Positions 26,310-35,853 are shown, counted from the first letter of the stretch. The stretch is DNA of 64,000 bases from M1-B18 sp048264125 (GCA_048264125.1 JBLXDM010000006.1:186001-250000); one strand, 5' to 3'. Notes: generated by a model not told the origin, from the letters alone. A program made the numbers and translations.

Positions 26310-26345
26310 CTCAGGCAAATTATACTGCCTGAGCTTTATTTTTCC
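26310..26345 (+). terminator. Terminator serving plus-strand (nnr) transcripts
   Basis: CTCAGGCA (26310-26317) pairs with TGCCTGAG (26326-26333), followed on the plus strand by CTTTATTTTT, which overlaps the end of argH. It would stop read-through from nnr. Confidence 0.6.
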
Positions 26346-27742
26346 AGCTGCACCAGCAATTCCTTACCAGCTTGAATTTGCCTTAAAACCTCACTTCTGG
26401 CGGTGCCGCCGAAGGTGCTTCTGCGATCAACAGCAGACTGAGGAGAAAGGATGTCGAAAATATCATTTTCGAAGGCGGAATTGTATGCTTGCCACTCTTC
26501 AATAGTCAGTGCCTCAAGGGTCTTGCCGTTTTTTATACAATATTGGACTAGGCCCCCCACAATCTCATGGGTCTCTCTAAAGGGTATTCCCTTGATTACC
26601 AGATATTCAGCAACATCGGTTGCCAATAGGAAGCCCTTTTGAAGATGGGGCTCTATTTTTTCTAGCTTTGGCTTAATGCTGCCAATTAATTGAGTGAGAA
26701 CCTCAAGTATCATGTTGACGGTTGTTAGAGCATGAAATACCGGTCGCTTATCCTCCTGCAAATCACGGTTATAGGTTAAGGGCAAGCCCTTTATGTTCAT
26801 CATCAAATCCTGTAGACCGCTGATAACACCACTGGTTTTCCCCCTGGTCAGCTCCAGAGCATCGGGATTTTTCTTGTTTGGCATCATGCTGGAGCCTGTA
26901 CAGAAGGCATCCGGCAGGTCCACAAAGTCAAATTCGGAGGTGCACCATATTATGAGGTCCTCGCTGATGCGGCTGGTGTTCAACACAAAGGTTGAGGCTG
27001 CAAAGAGGAATTCCAGCAGATAATCTCTGTCGGAAACGGTATCCAGGCTGTTTTCTGTATTGGCTCTGAAATCCAGCTCTCTTCTTGTAAACTCTCGGTC
27101 CAGAGGTAGGGTGGAGCCTGCTAGAGCCCCTGCCCCCAAGGGATTTACATCGGTGGTATAAAGGGCGTTTTCAAAGCGGCGATAATCGCGGGAAAACTTC
27201 CAGAAATAAGCCATCCAGTAATGACCTAGTGAAATGGGCTGGGCATGCTGAAGGTGAGTAAAGCCAGGAACGATAACATCTACATCCTCCTTGGCCTTCT
27301 TTAATAAAACCTCCAAAAAGCCCATTAGCTTTTTCTGTATTTCCGCAATGGACACCTTCATATAAAGTCTATAATCCGTAGCCACCTGATCGTTTCTGGA
27401 GCGGCCGGTATGGATTTTAGCCCCCATAGGACCAAGCTTTTCGATTAGCCTGCTTTCGATATTCATATGAACATCCTCCAGCTGAATTTTCGGCTGAAGC
27501 TTACCCTCTGCAATTTCTATCTCAATTTCATCAAGAGCCTTCAAAATTTCGCCAAGCTCATCAGCCGTCAATATTCCAATGGAATTCAGCATTTTTGCAT
27601 GGGCACGACTCCCCTGTATATCCTGCTTATAGAAGCTCCAGTCCATGTCTATAGACTGGCTGAAATGCAGCATTATTTCAGCCGGGGAGCCTGAAAACCG
27701 ACCGCTCCATAGGGCTTTATCCTGGTTATTTAAATTAATCAA
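26336..27742 (-). CDS. argH: Argininosuccinate lyase
   Basis: This ~468-residue enzyme splits argininosuccinate into arginine and fumarate in the last step of arginine synthesis. The fumarase/lyase signature GSSMMPNKKNPD is present, as are KIHTGRSRNDQVATD and TVSDRDY. The start is TTG at 27742, which follows AAAGGAGG at proper distance; a longer reading from 27778 would place the ribosome site inside the gene. No argG is near, so it stands apart from the rest of the arginine pathway. Confidence 0.94.
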   Translation of the reverse strand: MINLNNQDKALWSGRFSGSPAEIMLHFSQSIDMDWSFYKQDIQGSRAHAKMLNSIGILTADELGEILKALDEIEIEIAEGKLQPKIQLEDVHMNIESRLIEKLGPMGAKIHTGRSRNDQVATDYRLYMKVSIAEIQKKLMGFLEVLLKKAKEDVDVIVPGFTHLQHAQPISLGHYWMAYFWKFSRDYRRFENALYTTDVNPLGAGALAGSTLPLDREFTRRELDFRANTENSLDTVSDRDYLLEFLFAASTFVLNTSRISEDLIIWCTSEFDFVDLPDAFCTGSSMMPNKKNPDALELTRGKTSGVISGLQDLMMNIKGLPLTYNRDLQEDKRPVFHALTTVNMILEVLTQLIGSIKPKLEKIEPHLQKGFLLATDVAEYLVIKGIPFRETHEIVGGLVQYCIKNGKTLEALTIEEWQAYNSAFENDIFDILSPQSAVDRRSTFGGTARSEVLRQIQAGKELLVQLEK

Positions 27743-27958
27743 GGCATAATCCTCCTTTGATATGTAATTAATATACATAAATAATGAATAAATATTTATA
27801 ACATACTAATAGAATAGTTGAAATTCAGCTTCAAGTCAATAAATAAATATGCAAAATTCATAGGATTTTCATAATTAGAATGCAGGTAAAGATAGTTTTT
27901 TATGCACCCCTATGATAAAATATTGTATTAAAAGAAGATATAGAGGAGAGAAGGACCC

Positions 27959-28444
27959 GTGGACATAAAGGAGCTATTTAGAATACAAAAACAACTGGAC
28001 GATAAGATATTGATCGAGCATGGGCTGGAGGAAGTAAATCTGCTGCAGCCAAAGACTCTAGCCCTTTTGGTGGAGCTAGGGGAGCTGGCAAACGAAACCC
28101 GTTGCTTTAAATATTGGAGTAAGAAGGGGCCTTCACCAAAGGAGGTAATCTTGGAGGAATACGTTGACTGTCTACATTTTATATTGAGCATAGGTCTCCA
28201 TGAGGGCTATACTGAGCTTGCTTTGGAGGAGATGGACTCAGAGCTAACGGAAACCGCATTGTTTTTGGATATATATAATAAAACCAATCAGCTACAGAAG
28301 ACCAGTACACTGGAGGGCTATGTAGACCTATTCGAGGGCTTCCTCAGCCTAGGCAAAAAGCTGGGCTTTTCTAGGAAGGATATCAATGAAGCCTATTTAA
28401 AGAAAAATGAGGTTAATCATCAAAGGCAGGCAAATGGATATTAA
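27959..28444 (+). CDS. Dimeric all-alpha dUTP diphosphatase
   Basis: This 161-residue protein belongs to the all-alpha NTP pyrophosphatase dUTPase family (dUTPase_2). The metal-binding motifs are LVELGELANETRCFKYWS and LEEYVDCLHFILSIG, which hold the usual E-x2-E and E-x2-D residues. It hydrolyses dUTP to dUMP, keeping uracil out of DNA. The GTG start at 27959 follows GAGGAGAGAAGG. It stands alone, convergent with the MATE gene. Confidence 0.88.
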   Translation: MDIKELFRIQKQLDDKILIEHGLEEVNLLQPKTLALLVELGELANETRCFKYWSKKGPSPKEVILEEYVDCLHFILSIGLHEGYTELALEEMDSELTETALFLDIYNKTNQLQKTSTLEGYVDLFEGFLSLGKKLGFSRKDINEAYLKKNEVNHQRQANGY

Positions 28445-28456
28445 TAGCTATAACAC

Positions 28457-28484
28457 AAAAGCAGACTCCGATTTAGGAGCCTGC
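28457..28484 (-). terminator. Terminator of the MATE transporter gene
   Basis: GCAGACTCC (28461-28469) pairs with GGAGCCTGC (28476-28484), one mismatch. On the minus strand TTTTGTG follows, so it should end the MATE transcript. Confidence 0.6.
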
Positions 28485-28498
28485 TATATTTATGTAAT

Positions 28499-29869
28499 TT
28501 ATGCTAAAGCGCCTTCCTTGCTGTCGATAACCTTCCGCTGCCAGCTACCCTGAAGATATATTGCAAAGCCTAGCATACAAACAAACAAATTGCTTAGAAC
28601 CATAGCATACCAAACGGAGCTGGAGCCCCAGGAGGCAAACCGCTTAAACAGAAGGATCATGGGAATTCTAAAGCACCAAAGCCGCCCGATATCCATTGCC
28701 ATAGCATATATTGTATGCCCTGAGCCCTGGAAGGTGCCCACCAGAATTTGAAAAATACCCATAAGGGGAAGACCTAAGGAAATTAAATGGGTGTATTGTA
28801 TGCCCTCCGAAAGGACCAGTGGATCTGTTGCAAAAACCCCCACCGTCAGTCTTGCAGCACTATATAGGAGAACTGTTCCGGCTGACATGACAACAGTCGA
28901 CATGATGATACTTGTCTTGAAGGCCTCCTTTGCCCTTGGAATATTATTCGCTCCTAAATTTTGTCCTATGATGGTGGCGATGGAGCTGCCGATGCCACTT
29001 GCTGGCATAAGCACTAAGGAGTTGATGCGGTTACCAATGGTAAAGGCCGCCAATGTAGCTTCGCCATAGGAGATAACAAAGCCGTTCAGTATTATAAATC
29101 CAAGGGCTGAAGCAGATTGGCCCAAGGATGCAGGAAGCCCAACCTTAATAATCTTGGCTAAAAGCGCCTTGTTTAGCTTAAGGCTACTTCTTGTTATATG
29201 AACACCGGCTTTATCTGCAAAGAGTGAGTATATGGCGTATAGAGCGAAAATGGCTCTGGATAATATCGTGGCATAGGCGGCTCCCTTTATACCCAGTCCA
29301 AATCTAAAGATAAATATTGGGTCCAGTATGATGTTAAACACAACACCACAGACATTTAAAATGGTTGGTGTAAGGGTATCCCCTTGACCCTGCTTAATTG
29401 CGTTGTATACGAAAAAGAGGTACATAATCGGCATATCCCAGAACATAATGCTTAGGTAGTCGGTGCTGGCCTTTAAAAGCTCCCCCTTGCCACCGATCAT
29501 GCGTATAAGGTAAGGTGTCATAAAATAGCCTGCAACCCCTAAAACTACGGATAATATTAAGGAGAAGGAAAATAATTGTCCAGCTATTTTTCCGGCCTCC
29601 TCCTTGTTTTCAGAGCCTATGTATTGGGATATCAGGGCAGTTCCTGCTACATTCATACCCATGCCAAGGGAAATAATTAGATAGATAAAGGGGAAGACAA
29701 GGCCCATTGCTGCCAGCTCCACTGAACCTAATTTACTAACCCAATAGGTGTCCCCCAGATTGTATAGGGTTTGAATTAGGTTGTTGGCCATTAGTGGTGC
29801 TGCTAGGGTTAGTATTACCCTCCACATTTTTCCTTCTAAAATAAATTTTCGCTTACTGATGTGCTTCAT
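28499..29869 (-). CDS. MATE family multidrug/toxin exporter
   Basis: This ~456-residue membrane protein has about twelve hydrophobic segments in two related halves, as in MATE (NorM/DinF-like) cation-coupled exporters. Typical stretches are PLMANNLIQTLYNLGDTYWVSKLG near the start and the second-half counterpart GLPASLGQSASALGFIILNGFV. The start at 29869 is preferred to 29881 since GGAGGG falls between the two ATGs. The substrate cannot be told. It stands alone on the minus strand. Confidence 0.92.
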   Translation of the reverse strand: MKHISKRKFILEGKMWRVILTLAAPLMANNLIQTLYNLGDTYWVSKLGSVELAAMGLVFPFIYLIISLGMGMNVAGTALISQYIGSENKEEAGKIAGQLFSFSLILSVVLGVAGYFMTPYLIRMIGGKGELLKASTDYLSIMFWDMPIMYLFFVYNAIKQGQGDTLTPTILNVCGVVFNIILDPIFIFRFGLGIKGAAYATILSRAIFALYAIYSLFADKAGVHITRSSLKLNKALLAKIIKVGLPASLGQSASALGFIILNGFVISYGEATLAAFTIGNRINSLVLMPASGIGSSIATIIGQNLGANNIPRAKEAFKTSIIMSTVVMSAGTVLLYSAARLTVGVFATDPLVLSEGIQYTHLISLGLPLMGIFQILVGTFQGSGHTIYAMAMDIGRLWCFRIPMILLFKRFASWGSSSVWYAMVLSNLFVCMLGFAIYLQGSWQRKVIDSKEGALA

Positions 29870-30002
29870 ATAGCCCTCCATTTATTTATTTAGATTTACT
29901 AAATATATTATATCATCAAATCAAATGAGAAGAAAAACCTTTTCATAATTTTTTAAATAAAAAGAAAAAAACCATTTTTCTATTGAAAAACGGTTTTTAA
30001 CC

Positions 30003-30025
30003 AAAAGTGGGGGGGCCACTTTTTA
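30003..30025. terminator. Hairpin after the small minus-strand gene
   Basis: AAAAGTGG (30003-30010) pairs with CCACTTTT (30016-30023) around a G-rich loop, and T-rich DNA flanks both sides. It probably ends the 30094-30300 gene on the minus strand. Confidence 0.6.
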
Positions 30026-30093
30026 TTTGTTTGTACTATAATACCTTAGAGGGAAAAGGATTTCTGTGATTCATATCACTTTCTTAGTGCTAT

Positions 30094-30300
30094 TCATTTT
30101 TCAAGCTCGTAGGTAAAGGGATATACTTCATCTGGCTCCTTCTCCAGCCTTGACGCAAAGCTGTCGGCTTTGATCTCCTCAACAATGCCATTTTGGCTAT
30201 GGATTTTTACATTCCAAACCTCGCTGTCCCTTTCAATAAGCAAATCCGCTTTGTAAACAGAGCCGTCTGCCAGCTTGATTTTTCCTTTTTTCCATGGCAT
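30094..30300 (-). CDS. Small hypothetical protein
   Basis: This 68-residue protein (MPWKKGKIKLADG at the start) is rich in charged residues and alternates beta-like strands (ADLLIERDSEVWNVKIH), suggesting a small beta-rich fold. It has no signal, membrane segment or metal motif that I can see. The ATG at 30300 has GGGAGTG upstream; the longer reading begins inside that ribosome site. It stands alone between hairpins. I do not recognise the family. Confidence 0.55.
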   Translation of the reverse strand: MPWKKGKIKLADGSVYKADLLIERDSEVWNVKIHSQNGIVEEIKADSFASRLEKEPDEVYPFTYELEK

Positions 30301-30430
30301 AAAAATCACTCCCTTCTGTATATATCTTTTCCTTGCTTGAAATTAATATAAGTTTTTTTCTAAAAGTGTAAAATCTTATACAGGATAAAGAAGAGCAACA
30401 AGACAAAAAATATGGTTGGAGGCGATGAAT

Positions 30431-30865
30431 ATGACTGAAGAAAATTTTGAAACTCTTAATGAGGTATTAAAGGGGGAGCATATGGCAATTGAAGGCTATG
30501 AAACTGCCATGGCTGCCATCGAGGATAAAAAAATCATTATGGCTTTGGAGGAAATTAATAAGCAGCATAAAAAGCACGCTCTGGAGATAACCGATAGAAT
30601 CGTCCAAATCGGTGGAAGACCTGAGGGCGGAACAGGGTTGGCGGGGATTATGTCGGGAGCAATGCTGAAGGCAAGAGGAGCCTTTCAGACCGACAGGGAG
30701 CTTTTGGAGGAGCTTTATCAGGGAGAGAGCCTAGGAATCAAAAGTGTTAAGAAGGTAATTAGGGAGGAGCTGGATACTACAAGCCTGAATATGATGAAAA
30801 AAATTCTTAAAACCGATGAATCCCACCTCGAAAGGCTTTTTAAGCTAATTAACTCTCACAATTAG
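30431..30865 (+). CDS. Ferritin-like domain protein (DUF2383 type)
   Basis: This ~144-residue protein is all helical. It has glutamate and histidine spacings of a ferritin-like four-helix bundle: LKGEHMAIEGYETAM in helix 1, EINKQHKKHALEI in helix 2, YQGESLGIKSVKKV in helix 3 and KTDESHLERL in helix 4. Proteins of this kind often accompany stress or spore functions, but the role is not known. The ATG at 30431 is chosen because GGAGGCG lies eight bases upstream. It stands alone. Confidence 0.75.
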   Translation: MTEENFETLNEVLKGEHMAIEGYETAMAAIEDKKIIMALEEINKQHKKHALEITDRIVQIGGRPEGGTGLAGIMSGAMLKARGAFQTDRELLEELYQGESLGIKSVKKVIREELDTTSLNMMKKILKTDESHLERLFKLINSHN

Positions 30866-30900
30866 TAAAACCACCATTTAGGTGGTTTTACTAATTGTTT
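30861..30900. terminator. Bidirectional terminator
   Basis: ATTAGTAAAACCACC (30861-30875) pairs perfectly with GGTGGTTTTACTAAT (30881-30895). It overlaps the end of the ferritin-like gene and lies just before the end of the convergent oxidoreductase gene, so it should serve both. Confidence 0.85.
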
Positions 30901-30905
30901 ATATA

Positions 30906-32858
30906 CTATAACCTTTGGATTTTACAGAAGCAATGATTATATATAGCCTGATTTCCTATATCTGAAAAGCCCTTAGGAGTCAAATTATTTATTCCCTGTG
31001 TCTTAAGCCACCAGCCCTCATAAATATAGATAACGTTCCTCCGTACATCGGCGGTTGCAGAGGCTATACATTTGATTTCGCCGTTTATGGACCTTACCTT
31101 CACAATGTCACCTTCCGATATCATCAAATCCCTTAATAGCTCCGCATTGCAGTAGACCTTGGGTAGCCCCTCTGCTTTTTCTCTATAGTGCTGTGAGTGC
31201 AGGGAATCCTTAGGATGGAGGGTTAAAAGCTGTAAAGGATATTCCTCTGCAGCTGCCACAGTTTTTAAGGCCTCAATATTGGGATTAATAAATTGATATT
31301 TTCTTGAGGCAGTGGCAAAGACTCTGTTTTCCCAGGGGATATCATTGCCCTTCAGCTTTAAATTCTTACCCTTCATTTCCTCCAAGGTCATGCCTATATT
31401 GTTCAAAAGAGGTGCCAAGGCCCTTTCGAGATAATATACTTCATCGGGGTATCTTTTTGAAAACGCATAAAGCTTCATGTGTTCGCTCAGGCTTTTAAAT
31501 ATTTGAAACTCACTCCTGGCCTCACCCATAGGTGCCATGACCCTCTCGGAGAAATTGAAATACGAATGCCACATAGAGGAGAAAAGGAAGTCCTCCTCCT
31601 CGAATATATGGGTACAGGGAAGGAAGTAATCCGAATTATCAGCGGTATCCGTCATAAAATGATCGATAGTAACCTTGAAGGGAATACTCCTAAAGGCCTC
31701 CAGGCTCTTTGTGGTGTCCGGCAGCTGTACAAGGGGATTTCCCCTGGTAATGAATATTGCCTTAATTTCCTGAGGTCTTTCATTAAGTATATAGTCTGCA
31801 AAGTTGGACTTCACAAAGGTGGGTCCTTCTGCAGAGGGTGTGTTATTGGCATACTGCCAGTCTATCCATTGATTGATGTACTGATTTGCATAGCTAACAC
31901 CGCCACCTGCAATGCCTATGTTTCCCGTCAGGGCACCTAAGGCATCTATAAGCCTGATATTATTTCCGCCATTGGGATAACGCTGAAGGCCATAGCCTAA
32001 AATGATGGAGGAGGGGCCTAGACCTGCATAAAGCTCTGTTAGCTGGTTAAGCTCTGCCTCTGATAAGCCTGTTTCAGAAAGCAGCTCCTGCAAAGATAGA
32101 CTATCCAGTTGAGCCCTGTACGCTTCAAAGCCTTCACTATACTTTGATACAAATGCAGGATCGGACCAGCCCCTATCCAGTACCAGCTTAGCCATTGCCA
32201 TTGCCAGAAGGCCGTCGGTATGTGGCTTAATCTGATAATAATGGGTTGATAGGGAGGCAGTAGCGGTCTTAACGGGGTCTATTACTACGATATTGCTGCC
32301 TCTCTTTTTAGCCTCCTGAAGAAAGGGTACAAGATGTACGTTGGTGTAAACAGGGTTTCTGCCCCATATTATAATTGTTTTTGAGTTTAAATGATCGGTG
32401 GGATCATGGCTAAGAGCCTTGCCAAAGTCAGAAAGCTGAGCCTCTATACCTGCACCCCAGCAAAGGCTACCGACAGATTTTGTAGTACCCCCCAAGCTGT
32501 TAAAGAAGGCCTTATCTATATTTTTTAGAAGTCCACAATGGCCTGCATCACTGAGGTGGATGATTGATGAGGGGCCCTCATTATTTAATAGTTGAATCAG
32601 TTTATCACCTATTTCCTTTATTGCCTCCTGCCATTGGATAGGCCGCCACTCACCGTCAACCTTTTTCATAGGTCTGGTTATTCTCTCGGGACTGTTTCGC
32701 TGAGACAGGTGCTGCAGCCCTTTTTGACATAGAAAGCCTCTAGTTATAGGATGCTCGTGATCGCCTGCAATAGACGCTTGGTTTTTGTCATTTATAGAAA
32801 CAATAATACTGCACCGATCCCAGCAATCTAAGGAACATACGCTTTTATATTTTTTCAT
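30906..32858 (-). CDS. Molybdopterin-dependent oxidoreductase, substrate unknown
   Basis: This 650-residue protein is a DMSO-reductase-family molybdo/tungstopterin enzyme. The N-terminal [4Fe-4S] motif is CSLDCWDRC with a later Cys in GFLCQKG. The possible metal ligand is Cys in SVGSLCWGAG. The pterin-binding parts (IIIWGRNPVYTNVH, IVVIDPVKT) and the C-terminal MopB domain (VYCNAELLRDLMISEGDIVKVRS) follow. No signal peptide is seen, so it is cytoplasmic. It stands alone with no redox partner or cofactor-synthesis genes, so neither substrate nor metal can be assigned. Confidence 0.85.
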   Translation of the reverse strand: MKKYKSVCSLDCWDRCSIIVSINDKNQASIAGDHEHPITRGFLCQKGLQHLSQRNSPERITRPMKKVDGEWRPIQWQEAIKEIGDKLIQLLNNEGPSSIIHLSDAGHCGLLKNIDKAFFNSLGGTTKSVGSLCWGAGIEAQLSDFGKALSHDPTDHLNSKTIIIWGRNPVYTNVHLVPFLQEAKKRGSNIVVIDPVKTATASLSTHYYQIKPHTDGLLAMAMAKLVLDRGWSDPAFVSKYSEGFEAYRAQLDSLSLQELLSETGLSEAELNQLTELYAGLGPSSIILGYGLQRYPNGGNNIRLIDALGALTGNIGIAGGGVSYANQYINQWIDWQYANNTPSAEGPTFVKSNFADYILNERPQEIKAIFITRGNPLVQLPDTTKSLEAFRSIPFKVTIDHFMTDTADNSDYFLPCTHIFEEEDFLFSSMWHSYFNFSERVMAPMGEARSEFQIFKSLSEHMKLYAFSKRYPDEVYYLERALAPLLNNIGMTLEEMKGKNLKLKGNDIPWENRVFATASRKYQFINPNIEALKTVAAAEEYPLQLLTLHPKDSLHSQHYREKAEGLPKVYCNAELLRDLMISEGDIVKVRSINGEIKCIASATADVRRNVIYIYEGWWLKTQGINNLTPKGFSDIGNQAIYNHCFCKIQRL

Positions 32859-33018
32859 GGTTTATCCCCCTCGAAAATTACATATGCTAATTTTAACATA
32901 ATAAAATTGCATACAAAAGAGATAGGATTAGTTAATAGAAAAACTATTATGATGATTGAGGAGAAATTTGCTGGGTAAGCATAGTAAAAAGATTAAACAA
33001 GCGAGGTGTCATTATTAA

Positions 33019-33537
33019 ATGATGAGAAGAGAAGGATTGGTCACAATGAAGGGTAATGGAGTGACTTTGCTGGGGGAAGAGATAAAGGTCGGGGCTAAGG
33101 CTCCAGATTTTGAGGCAACCACAAAAGAGCTTAAGCCCTTCGGATTAAAGGACATTGCAGGCAAGGTTAAGCTGATTAGTATCGTCCCATCTATTGATAC
33201 GGGGGTATGTGATTTGCAGACCATGACCTTTAATGAGGAGGCTGCAAAGCTTAAGGATGCAATATTTGTTACGATTAGCATGGATCTTCCCTTTGCGCTT
33301 AATAGATATTGTGCAGCGAAGGGAATAGAAAATATCATAACCGTGTCGGATCACAAATTGGCCTCCTTCGGTTTAAACTATGGCTTCCTAATGGAGGAGC
33401 TTAGGCTTCTGGCAAGGGGAATTGTGATTATAGACCAGGAGGATAAGGTCACCTATGTGGAATATGTAAAGGAAGTATCTACCCATCCAGATTATGATAG
33501 GGCACTGGAGGCTGTAAAGCAGCTGCTGGAAAAATAA
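33019..33537 (+). CDS. tpx: Thiol peroxidase (atypical 2-Cys peroxiredoxin)
   Basis: This 172-residue peroxiredoxin reduces hydroperoxides with thioredoxin as partner. The peroxidatic Cys is C64 in SIVPSIDTGVCDLQT, and the resolving Cys is C98 in NRYCAAKGIENI, the usual Tpx arrangement. REGLVTMKGNGVTLLG aligns with the family N-terminus, so a start at 33019 or 33022 is preferred over the internal ATG at 33046. It is a single gene and adds to the superoxide reductase as oxygen defence. Confidence 0.92.
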   Translation: MMRREGLVTMKGNGVTLLGEEIKVGAKAPDFEATTKELKPFGLKDIAGKVKLISIVPSIDTGVCDLQTMTFNEEAAKLKDAIFVTISMDLPFALNRYCAAKGIENIITVSDHKLASFGLNYGFLMEELRLLARGIVIIDQEDKVTYVEYVKEVSTHPDYDRALEAVKQLLEK

Positions 33538-33560
33538 TAGCAACAGTGTATAATGAGAGG

Positions 33561-33586
33561 GGAAGGCTAATGGTCTTCCTTTTTTC
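33561..33586 (+). terminator. Terminator of tpx
   Basis: GGAAGGC pairs with GGTCTTCC-like bases around a short loop (33561-33579), followed by six T. Confidence 0.75.
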
Positions 33587-33906
33587 TATGTCTAAGAGTT
33601 ATGTCTTTCAAAATCTTAGATATGGGATTTCTTTATAAATATATCGCTTTAAAGGCTTTAAATACAGCGCCAGACTCAAAAGAATTTAAACAATTGAGGA
33701 GTGAAGGGCAGGCTAGAGATACATTTTAGTCGGAGGATTATCTATTTTTTAACGAAAACTATACGAGAAGGAATATAATCATTATAGTAGAATAATATTA
33801 ATTAGTCATAAATTTCTGAATCTAATAGAGAAAGATTATTAACTAGAATAATGACTTAAAATATAAACCCACTAAAGTTAAATCTATATGAATGGAGTTG
33901 GTGATT
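33587..33906. other. Gene-free stretch before the sigma-54 activator
   Basis: This ~320-base AT-rich stretch contains no convincing open reading frame, terminator or structured RNA. It must hold the promoter of the activator gene, but no clear -35/-10 or -24/-12 pair could be picked by eye. GGAG at 33894 is the ribosome site of the next gene. Confidence 0.5.
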
Positions 33907-35853
33907 ATGGAGAAGAAACCTTACATTCAGAGATCCCATGAAAGATGTAAACAATTAGGGGTTGAGTATTCCAGAATTTATAGCTCTAAAATTTTAAAGG
34001 ATGAAGCCCTGAGAAAGAGGATGGAGGACAACCGAGAGCTGATTATAACCGCAGGACCCTTTATGGAGCAGCTATATAACTTTGTTAAGGGCTCGGGTTT
34101 TTTTGCCATACTGACAGATGGCGAGGGCTGTATATTAAACGTAATAGGCGACGAGGATGTGCTGGAAATCGCCTTTCGTCTGGAAATGGTGCCCGGTGCC
34201 TTCATGGGGGAGGAGCATATCGGTACCAACGCTATGGGAACTGCACTGGCAGAGGGGACTCCTGTTCAGGTTTCGGAGGAGGAGCATTTTGTTACTGCAT
34301 ACCATCAATGGACCTGCTCTGCCGCTCCTATCAGGGATTCCCATGGAAAAACCATCGGCACATTGGATTTAACCGGCTCCAGCAGCCTAGTTCATTCCCA
34401 TACTCTGGGTATGGTGGTGGCGGCGGTAAATGCCATAGAGCATATGCTTAAGCTGAAGGATATAAACAGTAAGCTGGTGGTGGCAAAAAACTCTATAGAG
34501 ACCATTGTAGATTCTATAGCAGCGGGTATTTTTACCGTTGGTCCGAGGGGCTACATTAAAACAGTGAACAAAACTGTGATAGATATGCTGGGCTATACCC
34601 AGGAGGAAATGGTTGGCATGAAGATTCACGGAATCCTAGAGGGCTGGTCCGTAATTCAAGAGTCTGTGGGAAAACGAATACATTATCTAGAAGAGGAGTC
34701 TTACATCAAGGGGAAAAATGAAAAGGTTCATAGTGCCCTTAGTGCGTATCCCATATGGGATAAGGAGGGGAAGATGCAGGGGGTTGTCTGCATTATAAAG
34801 GAGCTGAAGCGTATGCGGAAGCTTGCCAACAAGATGATTGGAAAGCAGGCCATCTACACCTTTGATAACATAGTGGGACGCTGCGAAAGGTTTGAACGGA
34901 TAATAAGCTATGCAAAGAAAATAGCCGACAGTCCTTCCACCGTATTGATTACAGGCGAAAGCGGTACGGGAAAAGAGGTTTTTGCTCAGTCCATACACAA
35001 CTATAGCAGTAGAAGAGATGAGCCCTTTGTTGCCCTTAACTGTGGAGCCATACCCAGAAATCTCATAGAGGCGGAGCTTTTCGGCTATGAGGACGGTGCC
35101 TTTACGGGAGCAAAGCGGGGAGGTCATCTTGGAAAGTTTGAGCTGGCAGACGGAGGCACCTTGTTCCTTGACGAGATTGGTGAAATGCCATTGGATATGC
35201 AGACCCGTCTGCTGAGGGTTTTGGAGGAGGGCAAGCTCTTCAGAGTCGGAGGGAATAAGGAGATAGAGGTAAGCGTAAGAATCATAGCAGCCACCAATAA
35301 GGACCTGAAGAAGGAGGTAGAAAAGGGCAGCTTCAGAAAGGACCTATATTATCGCCTGAATGTACTGCCTTTAAAGCTTCTGCCCCTGAGGGAAAGAAAA
35401 GATGATATCATTTTATTGATCGATTACTTTATGATAATTAAGGCACTAAAGGTGGGTAAGACCCCGGTTACTCTGCCTCAGCAGGTTGTGGAACGGATGG
35501 TAAACTACCCATGGCCGGGAAATATAAGAGAGCTGGAAAACAGAATTGAGCATATAATAAATACTCAAAACTATTCCTTCATATGGGAGTTTGCAGAGCA
35601 GAGCACCAGTAGTCCACAATATCCCAGCTTCAGCATAGAAGAGGAAAAGCTTGATGATATTGAGAGGAAGCACATAGAGTTTATACTAATGAAGTACGAG
35701 GGTAATATCAGCTCGGCGGCAGAGGCTCTGGGGATAGGAAGGAATACCTTATACAGGAAGATGAAGAAATATCATATTAATTGTTCTGAAATGGCGCATT
35801 GTTCCGAAACGGAACAGCAAAATAATGAGAAATTGTATCGTTTTGGAACATAG
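33907..35853 (+). CDS. Sigma-54-dependent enhancer-binding activator (GAF-PAS-AAA+-Fis)
   Basis: This ~648-residue AcoR-like regulator has a GAF domain (about 55-190; GEEHIGTNAMGTALAEGTPV), a PAS domain (about 200-300), the AAA+ sigma-54 activation domain with Walker A GESGTGKE, the sigma-54 contact motif GAFTGA and the RLLRVLEEG region, and a Fis-type helix-turn-helix (GNISSAAEALGIGRNTLYRKMKKY). The ATG at 33907 is chosen for GGAG upstream. The next gene, AOR, has a -24/-12 promoter, and palindromic sites lie in the last codons here, so AOR is the likely target. The GAF ligand is unknown, perhaps an aldehyde. Confidence 0.93.
   Translation: MEKKPYIQRSHERCKQLGVEYSRIYSSKILKDEALRKRMEDNRELIITAGPFMEQLYNFVKGSGFFAILTDGEGCILNVIGDEDVLEIAFRLEMVPGAFMGEEHIGTNAMGTALAEGTPVQVSEEEHFVTAYHQWTCSAAPIRDSHGKTIGTLDLTGSSSLVHSHTLGMVVAAVNAIEHMLKLKDINSKLVVAKNSIETIVDSIAAGIFTVGPRGYIKTVNKTVIDMLGYTQEEMVGMKIHGILEGWSVIQESVGKRIHYLEEESYIKGKNEKVHSALSAYPIWDKEGKMQGVVCIIKELKRMRKLANKMIGKQAIYTFDNIVGRCERFERIISYAKKIADSPSTVLITGESGTGKEVFAQSIHNYSSRRDEPFVALNCGAIPRNLIEAELFGYEDGAFTGAKRGGHLGKFELADGGTLFLDEIGEMPLDMQTRLLRVLEEGKLFRVGGNKEIEVSVRIIAATNKDLKKEVEKGSFRKDLYYRLNVLPLKLLPLRERKDDIILLIDYFMIIKALKVGKTPVTLPQQVVERMVNYPWPGNIRELENRIEHIINTQNYSFIWEFAEQSTSSPQYPSFSIEEEKLDDIERKHIEFILMKYEGNISSAAEALGIGRNTLYRKMKKYHINCSEMAHCSETEQQNNEKLYRFGT
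35782..35850 (+). promoter_or_regulatory. Three tandem enhancer-like palindromes upstream of the AOR promoter
   Basis: The middle site TGTTCCGAAACGGAACA (35800-35816) has perfect 7-base arms. Flanking copies are TGTTCTGAAATGGCGCA (35782-35798, 13 of 17 matching) and TGTATCGTTTTGGAACA (35834-35850, the same spacing of arms). They lie in the last codons of the activator, about 115-180 bases before the -24/-12 promoter, a usual enhancer distance. The activator's Fis-type domain should bind here. Confidence 0.7.
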
